A stretch of 17,771 bases of DNA. Origin: Clostridia bacterium (lineage in GTDB: Bacteria; Bacillota; Clostridia; CAKSNL01; HGM11501). Below are positions 1 through 7,381 of the stretch, in pieces. The stretch is taken from assembly GCA_017390225.1 (NCBI GenBank), contig JAFPCL010000144.1, positions 1 through 17,771 on the forward strand. The letters are read 5' to 3'. The first letter of the stretch is position 1, and the number at the start of each line of letters is the position of its first letter. The notes under the pieces are model-generated. The model had not been told where the DNA came from, made no database searches, and saw nothing but the letters and a program-made list of their open reading frames with translations. The position numbers and the translations under genes are program-made.

Positions 1-69
1 AGACTCCTTTCGTTGCAGACAGTCTTCAAAAAGACAGCTTGCAAAAAAACATTTTCGAATATATGTTTG

Positions 70-92
70 CATGGTATATATACTATACCATG
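70..92. promoter_or_regulatory. Palindromic operator candidate for a gene off the left edge
   Basis: A 23-bp inverted repeat has arms CATGGTATA and TATACCATG around a 5-bp centre. It lies just downstream of the minus-strand promoter at 107-135, roughly +8 to +30 of that transcript, where a bound repressor would block elongation or initiation. The arm style is reminiscent of GntR/YtrA-type operators, but the regulator is not in the window. Bases 1-10 read AAAGGAGTCT on the minus strand, a ribosome binding site, so the controlled gene starts just beyond the left edge. The repeat itself is seen directly; the operator role is inferred. Confidence 0.5.
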
Positions 93-106
93 ATATTCTC
101 TTAGAA

Positions 107-135
107 ATTTTATCATGTTTTTATGTGTTTGTCAA
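107..135 (-). promoter_or_regulatory. Sigma-A promoter reading leftward out of the window
   Basis: On the minus strand TTGACA (130-135) is followed by a 17-bp spacer and TAAAAT (107-112), a near-consensus vegetative promoter. The predicted start is near position 100 and the leader of about 100 nt ends in an AAAGGAG ribosome binding site at the window edge. Apart from this promoter, its operator candidate and the terminator at 252-283, I see no coding sequence in bases 1-295. The stretch is strongly AT-rich. Confidence 0.7.
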
Positions 136-240
136 GGAAAGATTTGTAAAGTTTTTATACACAAGAAAAGGTGCTTTTGTGCAAAAAGATAATAAAGTAA
201 ATGAAAATAAAACCTACTGACGAAAAATGTATGATGACGA

Positions 241-283
241 AAAAACAAAATAAAAGGAAATTACCCGAAAGCAATTTCCTTTT
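241..283 (-). terminator. Terminator of the coaX-ECF operon
   Basis: The arms AAAAGGAAATT and AATTTCCTTTT (252-262 and 273-283) form an 11-bp stem with a 10-nt loop. On the minus strand the stem is followed by ATTTTGTTTTTTCG, a T-rich tail. It lies just after the stop of the ECF S-component gene. Confidence 0.8.
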
Positions 284-295
284 GTAGATGGATAA

Positions 296-865
296 TTATT
301 TCATTTGTTTTTTTACCGGCACATAAATGGCAGGAACCAAGATAATGGCGGCGATTAACTCGATGCCGCCGTTTAAGCTGGCAACCGTCATGTAAATGGT
401 TTTGAACATTTCAAACAGACCGGCAAAGCTTTCAATCATGCCACCGAAAATGTACATGGCGGAAAGCACCAAAATCGTGTTTGTAAGAGAACCGATGAGA
501 GCCGCAAACCCTGCAGAAATAACAGGAGAAAGCTTTTTGGAAAATGTACGGCATACAAAGCCTGCTACAAACCCGACCAAAATACGGGGCACAACAGAAA
601 TCAGCGGATTGGTAAACATTGCCCACAAAGGATTGGTGAAGGCGCGAAGCACGCAGGTGACACCCCAGATAAGTCCTAAGTAAGAACCATAAACGGGACC
701 TAACAGGGCAGCGCCCAGGATCACAACAATATGAAGTGTGGTGATCTCAATAATGCCACCATAGCTGATGTAGCCGGTGAAGGGGACAAGTGTCATGACA
801 ATAATCAATGCCGTGAACAAAGCCGCCAGCACCATGGTGAAGGTCTTTTTGTTTTTACTATTCAA
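296..865 (-). CDS. ECF transporter S component, probably for pantothenate
   Basis: This is a 189-residue integral membrane protein with about five or six hydrophobic segments, the size and layout of substrate-binding S components of energy-coupling factor vitamin transporters. The stretch GGIIEITTLHIVVILGAALL resembles the conserved N-terminal half of such proteins, which pair with the shared EcfA/EcfA'/EcfT module (not in this window). It lies 117 nt downstream of the type III pantothenate kinase gene on the same strand and shares its terminator, so pantothenate is the likeliest substrate (PanT-like); this is inferred from context. Start choice: TTG at 863-865 has AAGGAG 9 nt upstream. The frame stays open upstream for 34 codons (to 967), but those codons are charged and low-complexity, contain the ribosome binding site and do not look like S-component sequence. 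Confidence 0.82.
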   Translation of the reverse strand: MNSKNKKTFTMVLAALFTALIIVMTLVPFTGYISYGGIIEITTLHIVVILGAALLGPVYGSYLGLIWGVTCVLRAFTNPLWAMFTNPLISVVPRILVGFVAGFVCRTFSKKLSPVISAGFAALIGSLTNTILVLSAMYIFGGMIESFAGLFEMFKTIYMTVASLNGGIELIAAIILVPAIYVPVKKQMK

Positions 866-982
866 TTTTAAACACTCCTTGCTGCTGCTCCTTTTTGGGA
901 TACAGCGCGAATTTTTTTCGGAAGCTCCCTTCCGTCGGGTTATATTACGATCAAACTGTCGCTCCAATGGATACGGCGTTTG

Positions 983-1762
983 TTATTTTACTTCGATTGC
1001 GTTCTTTTCATACAAGATAGAAAGACCGGTCAAAAGTAAATTGGGATCGTAAATGACTTTTATTTTTAAATGCTTTTGGATAAATCGTGCGTTACCACCG
1101 GTAAGAATAATGGATTTCGGCGGTGCAGGCATGGCTTCGGACATGCGGGCAAACATGCCGTCCAATGTGGAGGCCGTTCCATAGACTACACCGGATTTGA
1201 TGGCATCGACCGTGTTGGTGCCGATAATACCGGCAGGGCTTTCCAGGGCAACGGATTGGAGCTGTGCGGCATGCCCCGTGAGGGCATCGGCAGAAATGCG
1301 GATGCCGGGGAGAATGGAGCAGCCTAAAAAGTCTTTGTCTTTGCCGACAGCGGAAATGGTTGTTGCCGTGCCCATGTCAACGAAAATCAAAGGCGCCGGA
1401 TACAATGTGATGGCGGCAACGGCATTGGCAACGATGTCGCTTCCCAATTGAGAAGGGTTACCAATTCGGATGTCCAGCCCTGTTTTCAGCCCCGGTCCGA
1501 CGACGAGGGGCTCTTTTCCGATAAAATGAACGATGGCTCGGAACAAAACATCTGTCAGTGCCGGAACAACACTGGATAAAATAGCGCCGGAAAATTGATT
1601 ACGCGGAATGTTATATAATGTGGTAATCTGCAATAGCTCCACAGCATATTGGTCGGCCGTGCGCCCGGCATTGGTTTCAATACGGGAAATGAATACAATG
1701 TTTCGTTGATCCATACCGCCGATGACGATGTTGGAGTTGCCGATATCTACGGTTAACAGCAT
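983..1762 (-). CDS. coaX: Type III pantothenate kinase
   Basis: CoaX phosphorylates pantothenate with ATP, the first step of coenzyme A synthesis, in the cytoplasm. It belongs to the ASKHA fold. Visible motifs are DIGNSN at residues 6-11 (phosphate-binding loop), RTADQYAVEL at 34-43, VGPGLKTG at 88-95, GSD at 107-109 where the catalytic Asp (D109) is expected, VDMGTATTI at 128-136, ILPGI at 150-154, and LTGGNA at 220-225. The length of 259 residues is normal for the family. The start has AAAGGA about 11 nt upstream. It lies 18 nt after the small membrane protein gene and upstream of the ECF S component, so uptake and activation of the same vitamin appear to be co-transcribed. Confidence 0.95.
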   Translation of the reverse strand: MLLTVDIGNSNIVIGGMDQRNIVFISRIETNAGRTADQYAVELLQITTLYNIPRNQFSGAILSSVVPALTDVLFRAIVHFIGKEPLVVGPGLKTGLDIRIGNPSQLGSDIVANAVAAITLYPAPLIFVDMGTATTISAVGKDKDFLGCSILPGIRISADALTGHAAQLQSVALESPAGIIGTNTVDAIKSGVVYGTASTLDGMFARMSEAMPAPPKSIILTGGNARFIQKHLKIKVIYDPNLLLTGLSILYEKNAIEVK

Positions 1763-1780
1763 ATAGTTTTTGATCCTTTC

Positions 1781-2203
1781 TCAGTAAGGGAGATCATAGT
1801 AAGTTCCCGGAAGGTAGTTTACGGAGTCGGTTATGGCGATGGCATCTTCCTCCGCTACATTGATTGGAAGCTCATTTCTTGTGGTGTCGTAATACATTTC
1901 TGCATCCGCAATTCCTTTGTGGCTTGTGCTTTCGGTAGACGGGGCTTGCACCATGCCGGAATCATCTTGTGGAGATGATTCACCAATCCAGGAGGTATCG
2001 GGGATTTGAGGAAGCGTATCGTTGAATGAATAGAAGTCGTCTTCATTTAATATGCCCGATTTCTCAAAGTCCTCGATTTGTTTTTTTTGAGCTCGCTCTG
2101 TGTCAAAAACAAAAAGCATAATGATCAAAGATGCGGCAACAATCAAAACAGCAGCAATCAGAAATGCAGAAAGTATGGTTTTGTGCTTGTCACGAGAAAA
2201 CAT
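1781..2203 (-). CDS. Small single-pass membrane protein of unknown function
   Basis: The family is not recognised. The 140-residue product has a short basic N-terminus (FSRDKHK), one strong transmembrane helix at about residues 10-33, then a polar acidic segment of about 105 residues rich in D, E, S, T and P. That tail should lie outside the membrane, with an N-in topology or as an uncleaved signal anchor. No cysteines or recognisable catalytic motif are visible in the tail. It lies between the SLH protein gene and coaX, 18 nt before coaX. The ATG at 2201-2203 is preferred because AAGAGTG lies 6 nt upstream. A TTG six codons earlier (2219-2221) keeps the frame but has no ribosome binding site and lies in the hairpin following the SLH gene. 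Confidence 0.75.
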   Translation of the reverse strand: MFSRDKHKTILSAFLIAAVLIVAASLIIMLFVFDTERAQKKQIEDFEKSGILNEDDFYSFNDTLPQIPDTSWIGESSPQDDSGMVQAPSTESTSHKGIADAEMYYDTTRNELPINVAEEDAIAITDSVNYLPGTYYDLPY

Positions 2204-2218
2204 ACAGGTCACTCTTTT

Positions 2219-2242
2219 CAAAAGAGGGGCACAAAAGCCCCT
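2219..2242 (-). terminator. Weak terminator or attenuator after the SLH gene
   Basis: AGGGGC (2225-2230) and GCCCCT (2237-2242) form a 6-bp GC-rich stem with a 6-nt loop. On the minus strand only CTTTTG follows, a short T-run. Some readthrough into the downstream small protein-coaX-ECF genes is therefore plausible, and I see no good promoter of their own. Confidence 0.55.
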
Positions 2243-2259
2243 GTTTAATATGATGGGTG

Positions 2260-4083
2260 TTAGTGAACAACCATGACGGTTTTTGCGATGAAGATACCGG
2301 AGGAAACAGAACCGATAGCGGTAACTGCGGCACCCTTTTCAATCTTGGAAAGCTTGATGGAACCACCGGTGGAACCGTCAATCAGTGTCGCACTCTTAAC
2401 GAAAATCTGCTGGTCTGCAGTGATGCCGGTGGTAGGATCGGTGACGGTCAGAACAATCACGGAATACGATGTGTTGACATCAGATACGATACCTGTCAAT
2501 GTGGAAGTGCCGGAGGTTGCACCTTCGTTGCCGTTGGTGACCTCAACCTTAGTGACGGTTTGGCTGTCGAGCTTCAGTTTGACATAAGTGCCCAGACGCA
2601 GATCATAAATCTCTGCAGGAGAACCATTAATGGTGTATTCGGTCGTGTAGTAAATGGGGTAGGTTTCCAAAGTTTCTTCATCAATTGCAATGGTTATGGA
2701 AGGGAAGTCGGACATGACGATCTCTTTGATCTGACCGGACACGGTGGAAACAACAGAGGTGGCATCAATGGAGAACAGAAGATTCTGACGGACAACGGCG
2801 GAAATCTTATCGCCGACCATCAAATCACCGATAGCGGCAACCTTGCCGTTACGGGTGACGGAAATTTCAGAATCGTTACCAACGGTATAAACAGATGTGT
2901 TGCCTTCGGTATCTTTGATGGAAATCAAAAGCTCGTCGCCCTCGATGGCAATTTTGGAAACGTTGCCGGCAACAACCTGGTCACGGGCAATGGCTTCCAT
3001 CTGAATGGCAAGACCGCCTTCGGCAATCCAAAGGGTCACTTCATCGCCGTCAGAAATATCGGCAAGGGTTGCGACTTCGCCGTCCAGCTTGATGGCACAG
3101 TCGTTCTTTACGGAATGGGTGAAGGTTCCTTTTTCCGTGATTACCTTCACAGAACCGGTGCCGGAGGTGGAAACGGAAGCTACAATGCCTTCCACGATTT
3201 CCTGGATATAGGGAAGAACGGCATCCACACGGACAATGTTGTCACCAAAGAAGGTTACAGATGCCATATAGCCGGTGTACAGATCGGAAAGTTCGGCTTT
3301 TTCGGTGTTGGCACAAATCACGGTGCTTTCGGGAAGCACAAGCTTTTCGGTGCCGTCTTCTGTCTGGATGTAAATACGAGAGCTGTCGGGAATCAAAGTG
3401 GCGATGGTGCCGGTGATAACTTCCATTTCCAGAAGATTGATGACACGATACAGCATAACAGCCATCTGCGCACGGGTAACGGTGGTGGTGGGAGAAAATT
3501 TGTTGTCGCCCACACCGGTCATCAGACCGCGATCCGTTACGTATTGAACATAAACATCATAGCCCTCGGGGATTTCGTCAACGTCAGCATAGGAAAGCTT
3601 GACCTTGGGAAGCTCAACGGGCATACACACTTTGGTCAGAAGCTCTGCAATCTTATAGCGGGGCATGGGCTTGTTCAGATTTTCTTCGGCAAAATAGTAG
3701 TCAAGATCGGATTCCTGAAGAATACCTTTATAAAGAAGGAAGGAAGCTTCGGATTTATAATCGAAGTCGTAGTCTTCTAAAATAGGCTCGTAAAGAGCAT
3801 TGGCAACTTCAATGACCTTTTTGTTTTCATCAAAAACAAAACCGGCGGCACGTGCACCGAAAATCATGGAGTGAAGAACGGAAACATCGGCGGCAGGGCG
3901 GAAGGTTTTATCTTCTGCATAGCCTAAAATATATTTGGCTTCCGCCATTTCCTCGATGGCATCGATTGCCCAACCGTAATCCTCTTCGGTTACGTCGGCA
4001 AAGACACTCTTTTTAGCAAAAGAGGTGCAGACGGAAAGTACCATGGCGACAGCCAGGAGCAGGGCAAAAATTCTTTTTTTCAT
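2260..4083 (-). CDS. SLH-domain S-layer-type surface protein with tandem beta repeats
   Basis: The 607-residue exported protein has a signal peptide (KKR followed by a hydrophobic core, likely cut after SVFA near residue 29). The N-terminal third carries SLH-like repeats: about 29-82, a degenerate one about 105-155, and the clearest at 164-216 (SYADV...VTDRGLMTG...FSPTTTVTRAQMAVMLYRV). SLH domains typically bind pyruvylated secondary cell wall polymers. The rest is five imperfect beta-rich repeats of about 70-75 residues starting near 222, 298, 371, 447 and 528, each opening with a G-x-I/V segment and ending in an I/V-rich strand. The start at 4083 has AAGGAG 8 nt upstream; an in-frame extension to 4263 would read through the promoter and is rejected. 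A promoter lies at 4141-4169. It is probably an S-layer or wall-anchored structural protein. Confidence 0.88.
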   Translation of the reverse strand: MKKRIFALLLAVAMVLSVCTSFAKKSVFADVTEEDYGWAIDAIEEMAEAKYILGYAEDKTFRPAADVSVLHSMIFGARAAGFVFDENKKVIEVANALYEPILEDYDFDYKSEASFLLYKGILQESDLDYYFAEENLNKPMPRYKIAELLTKVCMPVELPKVKLSYADVDEIPEGYDVYVQYVTDRGLMTGVGDNKFSPTTTVTRAQMAVMLYRVINLLEMEVITGTIATLIPDSSRIYIQTEDGTEKLVLPESTVICANTEKAELSDLYTGYMASVTFFGDNIVRVDAVLPYIQEIVEGIVASVSTSGTGSVKVITEKGTFTHSVKNDCAIKLDGEVATLADISDGDEVTLWIAEGGLAIQMEAIARDQVVAGNVSKIAIEGDELLISIKDTEGNTSVYTVGNDSEISVTRNGKVAAIGDLMVGDKISAVVRQNLLFSIDATSVVSTVSGQIKEIVMSDFPSITIAIDEETLETYPIYYTTEYTINGSPAEIYDLRLGTYVKLKLDSQTVTKVEVTNGNEGATSGTSTLTGIVSDVNTSYSVIVLTVTDPTTGITADQQIFVKSATLIDGSTGGSIKLSKIEKGAAVTAIGSVSSGIFIAKTVMVVH

Positions 4084-4140
4084 GGGGGAAACTCCTTTTT
4101 CATAGTATAGTTTGGAAGCAAAAACACTTCCTATGCATAT

Positions 4141-4169
4141 AATATAACATATGTGGTTTAAAAAAGCAA
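4141..4169 (-). promoter_or_regulatory. Promoter of the SLH protein gene
   Basis: On the minus strand TTGCTT (4164-4169), a 17-bp spacer and TATATT (4141-4146) form a good sigma-A promoter. The leader of about 50 nt contains an inverted repeat (GGAAG...CTTCC, 4114-4131) upstream of the AAGGAG site, possibly a stabilising 5' hairpin. A plus-strand TATAAT (4138-4143) overlaps the -10 and could serve the divergent peptidase gene, but no -35 element sits at a good distance from it. Confidence 0.65.
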
Positions 4170-4204
4170 GAGTATAGAACAAAAAAATATGCGGAGGTAT
4201 AAAA

Positions 4205-5053
4205 ATGTATACATATGAAATGCTGACAGAGCAAATCGCAGAACTGAAACGGGAGTACGGCATTTCCGTTTTCTATTTCGGGGACAGCGTTATGGGGCGT
4301 CCGCTTCCTTGCCTTGTGATTCCGGGCAACCGAAAAAAGCTGTTTGTGAATGCTTCGCACCACGGCTTGGAGTTTATCACATCACAGGTTTTAATGAATT
4401 TTGCCGCCGAAGTGCTCGCGCGCGGAAGCTATGTGGGGGCAACGATGTATTTAGCACCCATGATCAATCCGGATGGGGTGAATTTGGCACAAAATGCCAT
4501 CAATCCTGCGACTTTTGATTATAAACGTGCCGTCTATCTCAACGGCGGAAGCACGGACTTTTCAAGCGGATGGCAATCCAACATCCGCGGCGTAGACTTA
4601 AACCATAATTACCCGGCACTATGGGGCACAGGCGCACTTGCTTCCTTTGCCGCCGGCTACACCTGCCCCGGGAGAACACGCTACAGCGGCATGTACCCCT
4701 TTTCCGAGCCCGAAAGTCGTGCGGTACGGGATCTATGCTTTGAACGGGATTTCGATATGGCAATCGCTCTTCATTCGCAAGGGGAGGTCATCTATTGGAA
4801 TTTCAACAATTTAGCCGACGAAAGAGCAAAGCAAATCGGGCAGCGGCTGGCGGCGGCATCCGGCTATGCATTGGAGGAAGCAGAAGGCATTGCAAGCACA
4901 GGCGGCTTCAAGGATTGGTTCATTCAGGAATATCGCCGACCTGCTTATACCGTGGAGGTGGGAAGAGGCAAAAATCCCTTGCCGCAGGAACAATTGCCGC
5001 AAATCCAAAAGAATGTTTTTCCGCTTTTATACGAGGCGGCACGGTTGGCATAA
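4205..5053 (+). CDS. M14-family zinc carboxypeptidase, gamma-D-glutamyl-diamino acid peptidase-like
   Basis: This metallopeptidase of family M14 is most like the M14C enzymes that cut gamma-D-Glu-diamino acid bonds in peptidoglycan peptides. Zinc ligands are visible as HGLE (H53, E56) and H190 in ALHSQG. Other family motifs are NPDGV at 88-92, RGVDLNHNYP at 128-137 with the substrate-binding Arg, and YTVEVGRG with catalytic Glu E251. The 282-residue protein is the bare catalytic domain, with no signal peptide and no LysM domains, so a cytoplasmic role in muropeptide recycling is more likely than wall lysis. The start has GGAGG 7 nt upstream. It is divergent from the SLH gene and ends at a shared terminator. 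The substrate assignment is by family resemblance only. Confidence 0.88.
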   Translation: MYTYEMLTEQIAELKREYGISVFYFGDSVMGRPLPCLVIPGNRKKLFVNASHHGLEFITSQVLMNFAAEVLARGSYVGATMYLAPMINPDGVNLAQNAINPATFDYKRAVYLNGGSTDFSSGWQSNIRGVDLNHNYPALWGTGALASFAAGYTCPGRTRYSGMYPFSEPESRAVRDLCFERDFDMAIALHSQGEVIYWNFNNLADERAKQIGQRLAAASGYALEEAEGIASTGGFKDWFIQEYRRPAYTVEVGRGKNPLPQEQLPQIQKNVFPLLYEAARLA

Positions 5054-5099
5054 AAAAGAAGGAAATCCGCGAGGAATCAAACGGATTTCCTTCTTTTTT
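5052..5099. terminator. Bidirectional terminator between convergent genes
   Basis: A perfect 17-bp inverted repeat (5052-5068 with 5083-5099) surrounds a 14-nt loop. Each arm has an AAAAAAG or CTTTTTT end, so both transcripts finish on a U-tract. It abuts the stop codons of the M14 peptidase (plus) and of DUF1189 (minus). Confidence 0.9.
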
Positions 5100-5901
5100 A
5101 AATTCGAATCACTTTTGGTTTGTTGTTGGGATCTTCGGGCTCTTCTTCGTTGGGTGTGCGCCGCAAAGCATGGATATAAAGCCCCAGCATCACAATCGGC
5201 ATGATAAACACAAGGATGCCGGCGATGGCAGGCAGAATAACCTGCGGGATCAGGGAGAAAACCCATTGGAGAAGCGAGGGGAGGAGAAGCGAATACAGGC
5301 TGAGCTTGTAGAGCTCCCCATAGCTGAGCCGGGCATGGAATATCGCATTGAAAATAACAGCGGCAATAGAGTATAAAAGCGCCGAAAAGAAGCTGCCGAA
5401 GAAATAAATAAGGAAGATGAAAATCAATATCATAATACATAAATACAATACGGCATCTTTTTGTACGAACAGCATTTGCGGAGAAAAGGACGATGCTCCC
5501 AAATGGAAATACGGGATACTTTGCGATTCTCCCCCCATAATCATATGAAGGCGAGTGGCATCGCAAATGATAACAAAGGGATATTCTCCGTGGGAATGTA
5601 GTTCTTTAACGGAAATATTGTCGGTGTCATCTAACTCTATATAAAAAGGATAGGCTTCCAAAGTATATGGTTCTGCAATCATCAGACCGTCGGAAGACAC
5701 GACGAAGTGGGGCACATCGTTTTTGAGAAAGTCGAAGAATGTTTGATACGCCGAAATAATCGGAGCGACAAAAAGCAGAACAAAGGTAACCGTGAGGACG
5801 AGAAGAAGACACACAAAGGTTTTGCCTTTTCCGTTAATCAGAAGCTCCGGACTTCTTTGGGGGCGAAACATAGCGTTCAAAAGGCTTTCAAAAACAGGCA
5901 T
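5098..5901 (-). CDS. DUF1189 family membrane protein
   Basis: The 267-residue protein resembles the DUF1189 family, whose function is unknown. The N-terminus (VFESLLNAMFRPQ) is amphipathic, a transmembrane helix spans about 28-51, an extracellular domain covers about 52-145 with the YPFYIELDDTD stretch, and four hydrophobic helices follow between about 148 and 245. The C-terminus is a charged cytosolic tail rich in E, P and N. The start has AAGGAG 8 nt upstream. It is the last gene of the five-gene minus-strand operon, 15 nt after the nucleoside hydrolase stop, and ends at the bidirectional terminator. Placement in the operon suggests co-expression but does not define a role. Confidence 0.85.
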   Translation of the reverse strand: MPVFESLLNAMFRPQRSPELLINGKGKTFVCLLLVLTVTFVLLFVAPIISAYQTFFDFLKNDVPHFVVSSDGLMIAEPYTLEAYPFYIELDDTDNISVKELHSHGEYPFVIICDATRLHMIMGGESQSIPYFHLGASSFSPQMLFVQKDAVLYLCIMILIFIFLIYFFGSFFSALLYSIAAVIFNAIFHARLSYGELYKLSLYSLLLPSLLQWVFSLIPQVILPAIAGILVFIMPIVMLGLYIHALRRTPNEEEPEDPNNKPKVIRI

Positions 5902-5916
5902 GAAATCAGCTCCTTT

Positions 5917-6810
5917 TTATAAAGCGGCGAGCTTGGTAAACAAATCCGCAAAGATAGCATCACGGTTCAGGTGACGAACATAAAGCATCGGAGGTCTGCC
6001 GGGATCAATGCCGTAGTAATGCTCATAAGTCAAAACAGGGCGAGGAATTACAACGGGATCAAGGGCTGTGGGCAGTGCCAGCATGGCAACGGCAGACACA
6101 TCCCAGATAACGCGAGAACCGCACATGAAGGGACGGCAACATTCGTCAACAATGTTTACCAGATAGTCGCACAGTTCATTTTTGCCGCCCAGGTAATGCT
6201 TCAGCTCTGCCGGTGTGGTGGTGAGCAGATTGCAAACGCCCATACAGGGAACTTGCAAAAGCAGTGCGGTGCTATTGAAAACAACACGAGAGGCGGCGAC
6301 ATCTTGTCCCATATTGAATTCATTGGTGTTCGGGAAGGAATAATCATGACCGCCAAGCCAGATGATGGCAATACGGCTTGCAATTTCCGGGGCTTTTAAA
6401 AGTGCAGAGGCAACATTGGTGATAGCACCGATGGCAACCACATATAAAAGCTCCCCTTCGGGCATGGAAAGAGCCGTTCTTATAATATTATCTGCCGCAT
6501 CGGAGGGCTGAGGCGTGACCTCGTCTTTCAAATAATCCTCAGAACCGCGATAGACGGGATAGTCTTTTTTCAACATGCCGAGAAGCTTGATAATCTCATG
6601 GTAACTTTTCTCCATGCCGTCTTTCGGTCCTTCGGAATTGGTGTTGAAAAAGGGAGCGGCGTTAATGGACAGGAGCTCAATCTTATCCGTTGCCAATGCC
6701 GCATAGGAAAGGGCAAACTGGTCATCGATTTCATTGTAGGTATCGGTGTCCAGAATGATTTTTTTTACGGTGGGGCTGTAAAGCTCATTTTTAAAATCAT
6801 AAATGTTCAT
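5917..6810 (-). CDS. Nucleoside hydrolase (inosine/uridine-preferring family)
   Basis: This family hydrolyses the N-glycosidic bond of ribonucleosides to free base and ribose using a bound calcium ion. The N-terminal signature DTDTYNEIDDQFAL (residues 21-34) is the variant of the canonical DTDxGxDD motif with one extra residue, and supplies the metal-binding aspartates D21, D23, D29 and D30. AIGAITNVASAL (about 126-137) is also typical. In the C-terminal motif, normally HD, this protein has WDVSAVA (W236, D237), so the usual active-site histidine is Trp; substrate range may differ from classical IU hydrolases. The 297 residues are close to full length. The start has AAGGAG 9 nt upstream and overlaps the end of the RseC-like gene by 14 nt, indicating translational coupling. 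Confidence 0.88.
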   Translation of the reverse strand: MNIYDFKNELYSPTVKKIILDTDTYNEIDDQFALSYAALATDKIELLSINAAPFFNTNSEGPKDGMEKSYHEIIKLLGMLKKDYPVYRGSEDYLKDEVTPQPSDAADNIIRTALSMPEGELLYVVAIGAITNVASALLKAPEIASRIAIIWLGGHDYSFPNTNEFNMGQDVAASRVVFNSTALLLQVPCMGVCNLLTTTPAELKHYLGGKNELCDYLVNIVDECCRPFMCGSRVIWDVSAVAMLALPTALDPVVIPRPVLTYEHYYGIDPGRPPMLYVRHLNRDAIFADLFTKLAAL

Positions 6811-7198
6811 GTGAAAAATCTCCTTCTCGTTTGATGATACGTGTTTTGAAAAACGGACGTTTGGCTAAATAATTCCCCGAAAACGTGCCGATAATGAAAA
6901 AAACAATGAGTGACAAAACGGCAAGACTGTCGGAATTTGTGATGCCATAGACACAAAGCGTCGGAATAAACGGCACGATATAGGATATGAAGGCAAGGAG
7001 CAAAACACCTGCGGTGTTGGCACAAAGATAAACTCTGTCTCCAACACAAAGATTTTGCGTGTTGCGGATTTCCATTTGGTATGCTCCGCCACAGCTGCCA
7101 CACATACTGCAATTTCCGCCGCATGCCGATTCGCGGATGATCACAATCGTTGCCTTTTCAGCGTTTGCGGCTGTTACCAAGCCCTCTTGTTTATTCAA
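6797..7198 (-). CDS. RseC/MucC-type positive regulator or redox membrane protein
   Basis: The 133-residue protein has an N-terminal cysteine-rich segment CGGNCSMCGSC (C26, C30, C33, C36) followed by a small beta-like domain and two hydrophobic helices at about 64-85 and 90-112, the RseC/MucC architecture. Family members act in envelope stress or SoxR-reducing systems in Proteobacteria; in Clostridia they often accompany Rnf-type electron transport genes, none of which is seen here. The cysteines could bind an Fe-S cluster (inference). The start is TTG at 7196-7198, chosen because AAGGG lies about 10 nt upstream and the protein then begins NKQEGLVTA as in relatives. The start overlaps the preceding mini-protein's stop region by 8 nt, and the 3' end overlaps the nucleoside hydrolase gene. 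Confidence 0.82.
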   Translation of the reverse strand: MNKQEGLVTAANAEKATIVIIRESACGGNCSMCGSCGGAYQMEIRNTQNLCVGDRVYLCANTAGVLLLAFISYIVPFIPTLCVYGITNSDSLAVLSLIVFFIIGTFSGNYLAKRPFFKTRIIKREGDFSHEHL

Positions 7199-7379
7199 AT
7201 AAAGCACACCCTTCTTTTTTAAAGCGCACAATCAGATCTTTCAGCATGGCGGTGGAAACACCGAAATGCGTGCTGAGGCATTGGATACATAAATGCTCGG
7301 TTGCCCCGCGATTGACCAGCTTTTTGTGCAGTGCAATCTCGTCGGGAGAAAGCACCGTCTGACATTTTATGCAGTGCAT
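7191..7379 (-). CDS. 62-residue two-CxxC mini-protein, probable zinc ribbon
   Basis: This short protein has CIKC at residues 3-6 and CIQC at 31-34, a spacing suited to a treble-clef or rubredoxin-like zinc knuckle, followed by a helical C-terminus with basic residues (LKDLIVRFKKEG). The family is not recognised and no function is assigned. Support for it being real comes from tight packing: it begins 2 nt after the alpha-galactosidase stop codon and overlaps the RseC-like gene by 8 nt. No ribosome binding site is visible ahead of its ATG, so it probably relies on reinitiation by ribosomes leaving the upstream gene. Confidence 0.75.
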   Translation of the reverse strand: MHCIKCQTVLSPDEIALHKKLVNRGATEHLCIQCLSTHFGVSTAMLKDLIVRFKKEGCALFE

Positions 7380-7381
7380 CT

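Noticed and set aside
919..934. CGGAAG/CTTCCG hairpin between coaX and the ECF gene as a terminator
   Set aside because: On the transcribed minus strand it is followed by A residues, not T, and the stem is only 6 bp. At most it is a processing or pausing element.
2257..3780. Long plus-strand open frame of 507 codons opposite the SLH gene
   Set aside because: It is antisense to a well-supported SLH protein, has no ribosome binding site, and its product is low-complexity and G/N-rich with no recognisable domain. It results from the codon use of the real gene.
4020..4083. Lipoprotein signal in the SLH protein (LSVC)
   Set aside because: The residue before Cys is Val rather than Gly/Ala/Ser, and a good signal peptidase I site (VFA) follows about ten residues later.
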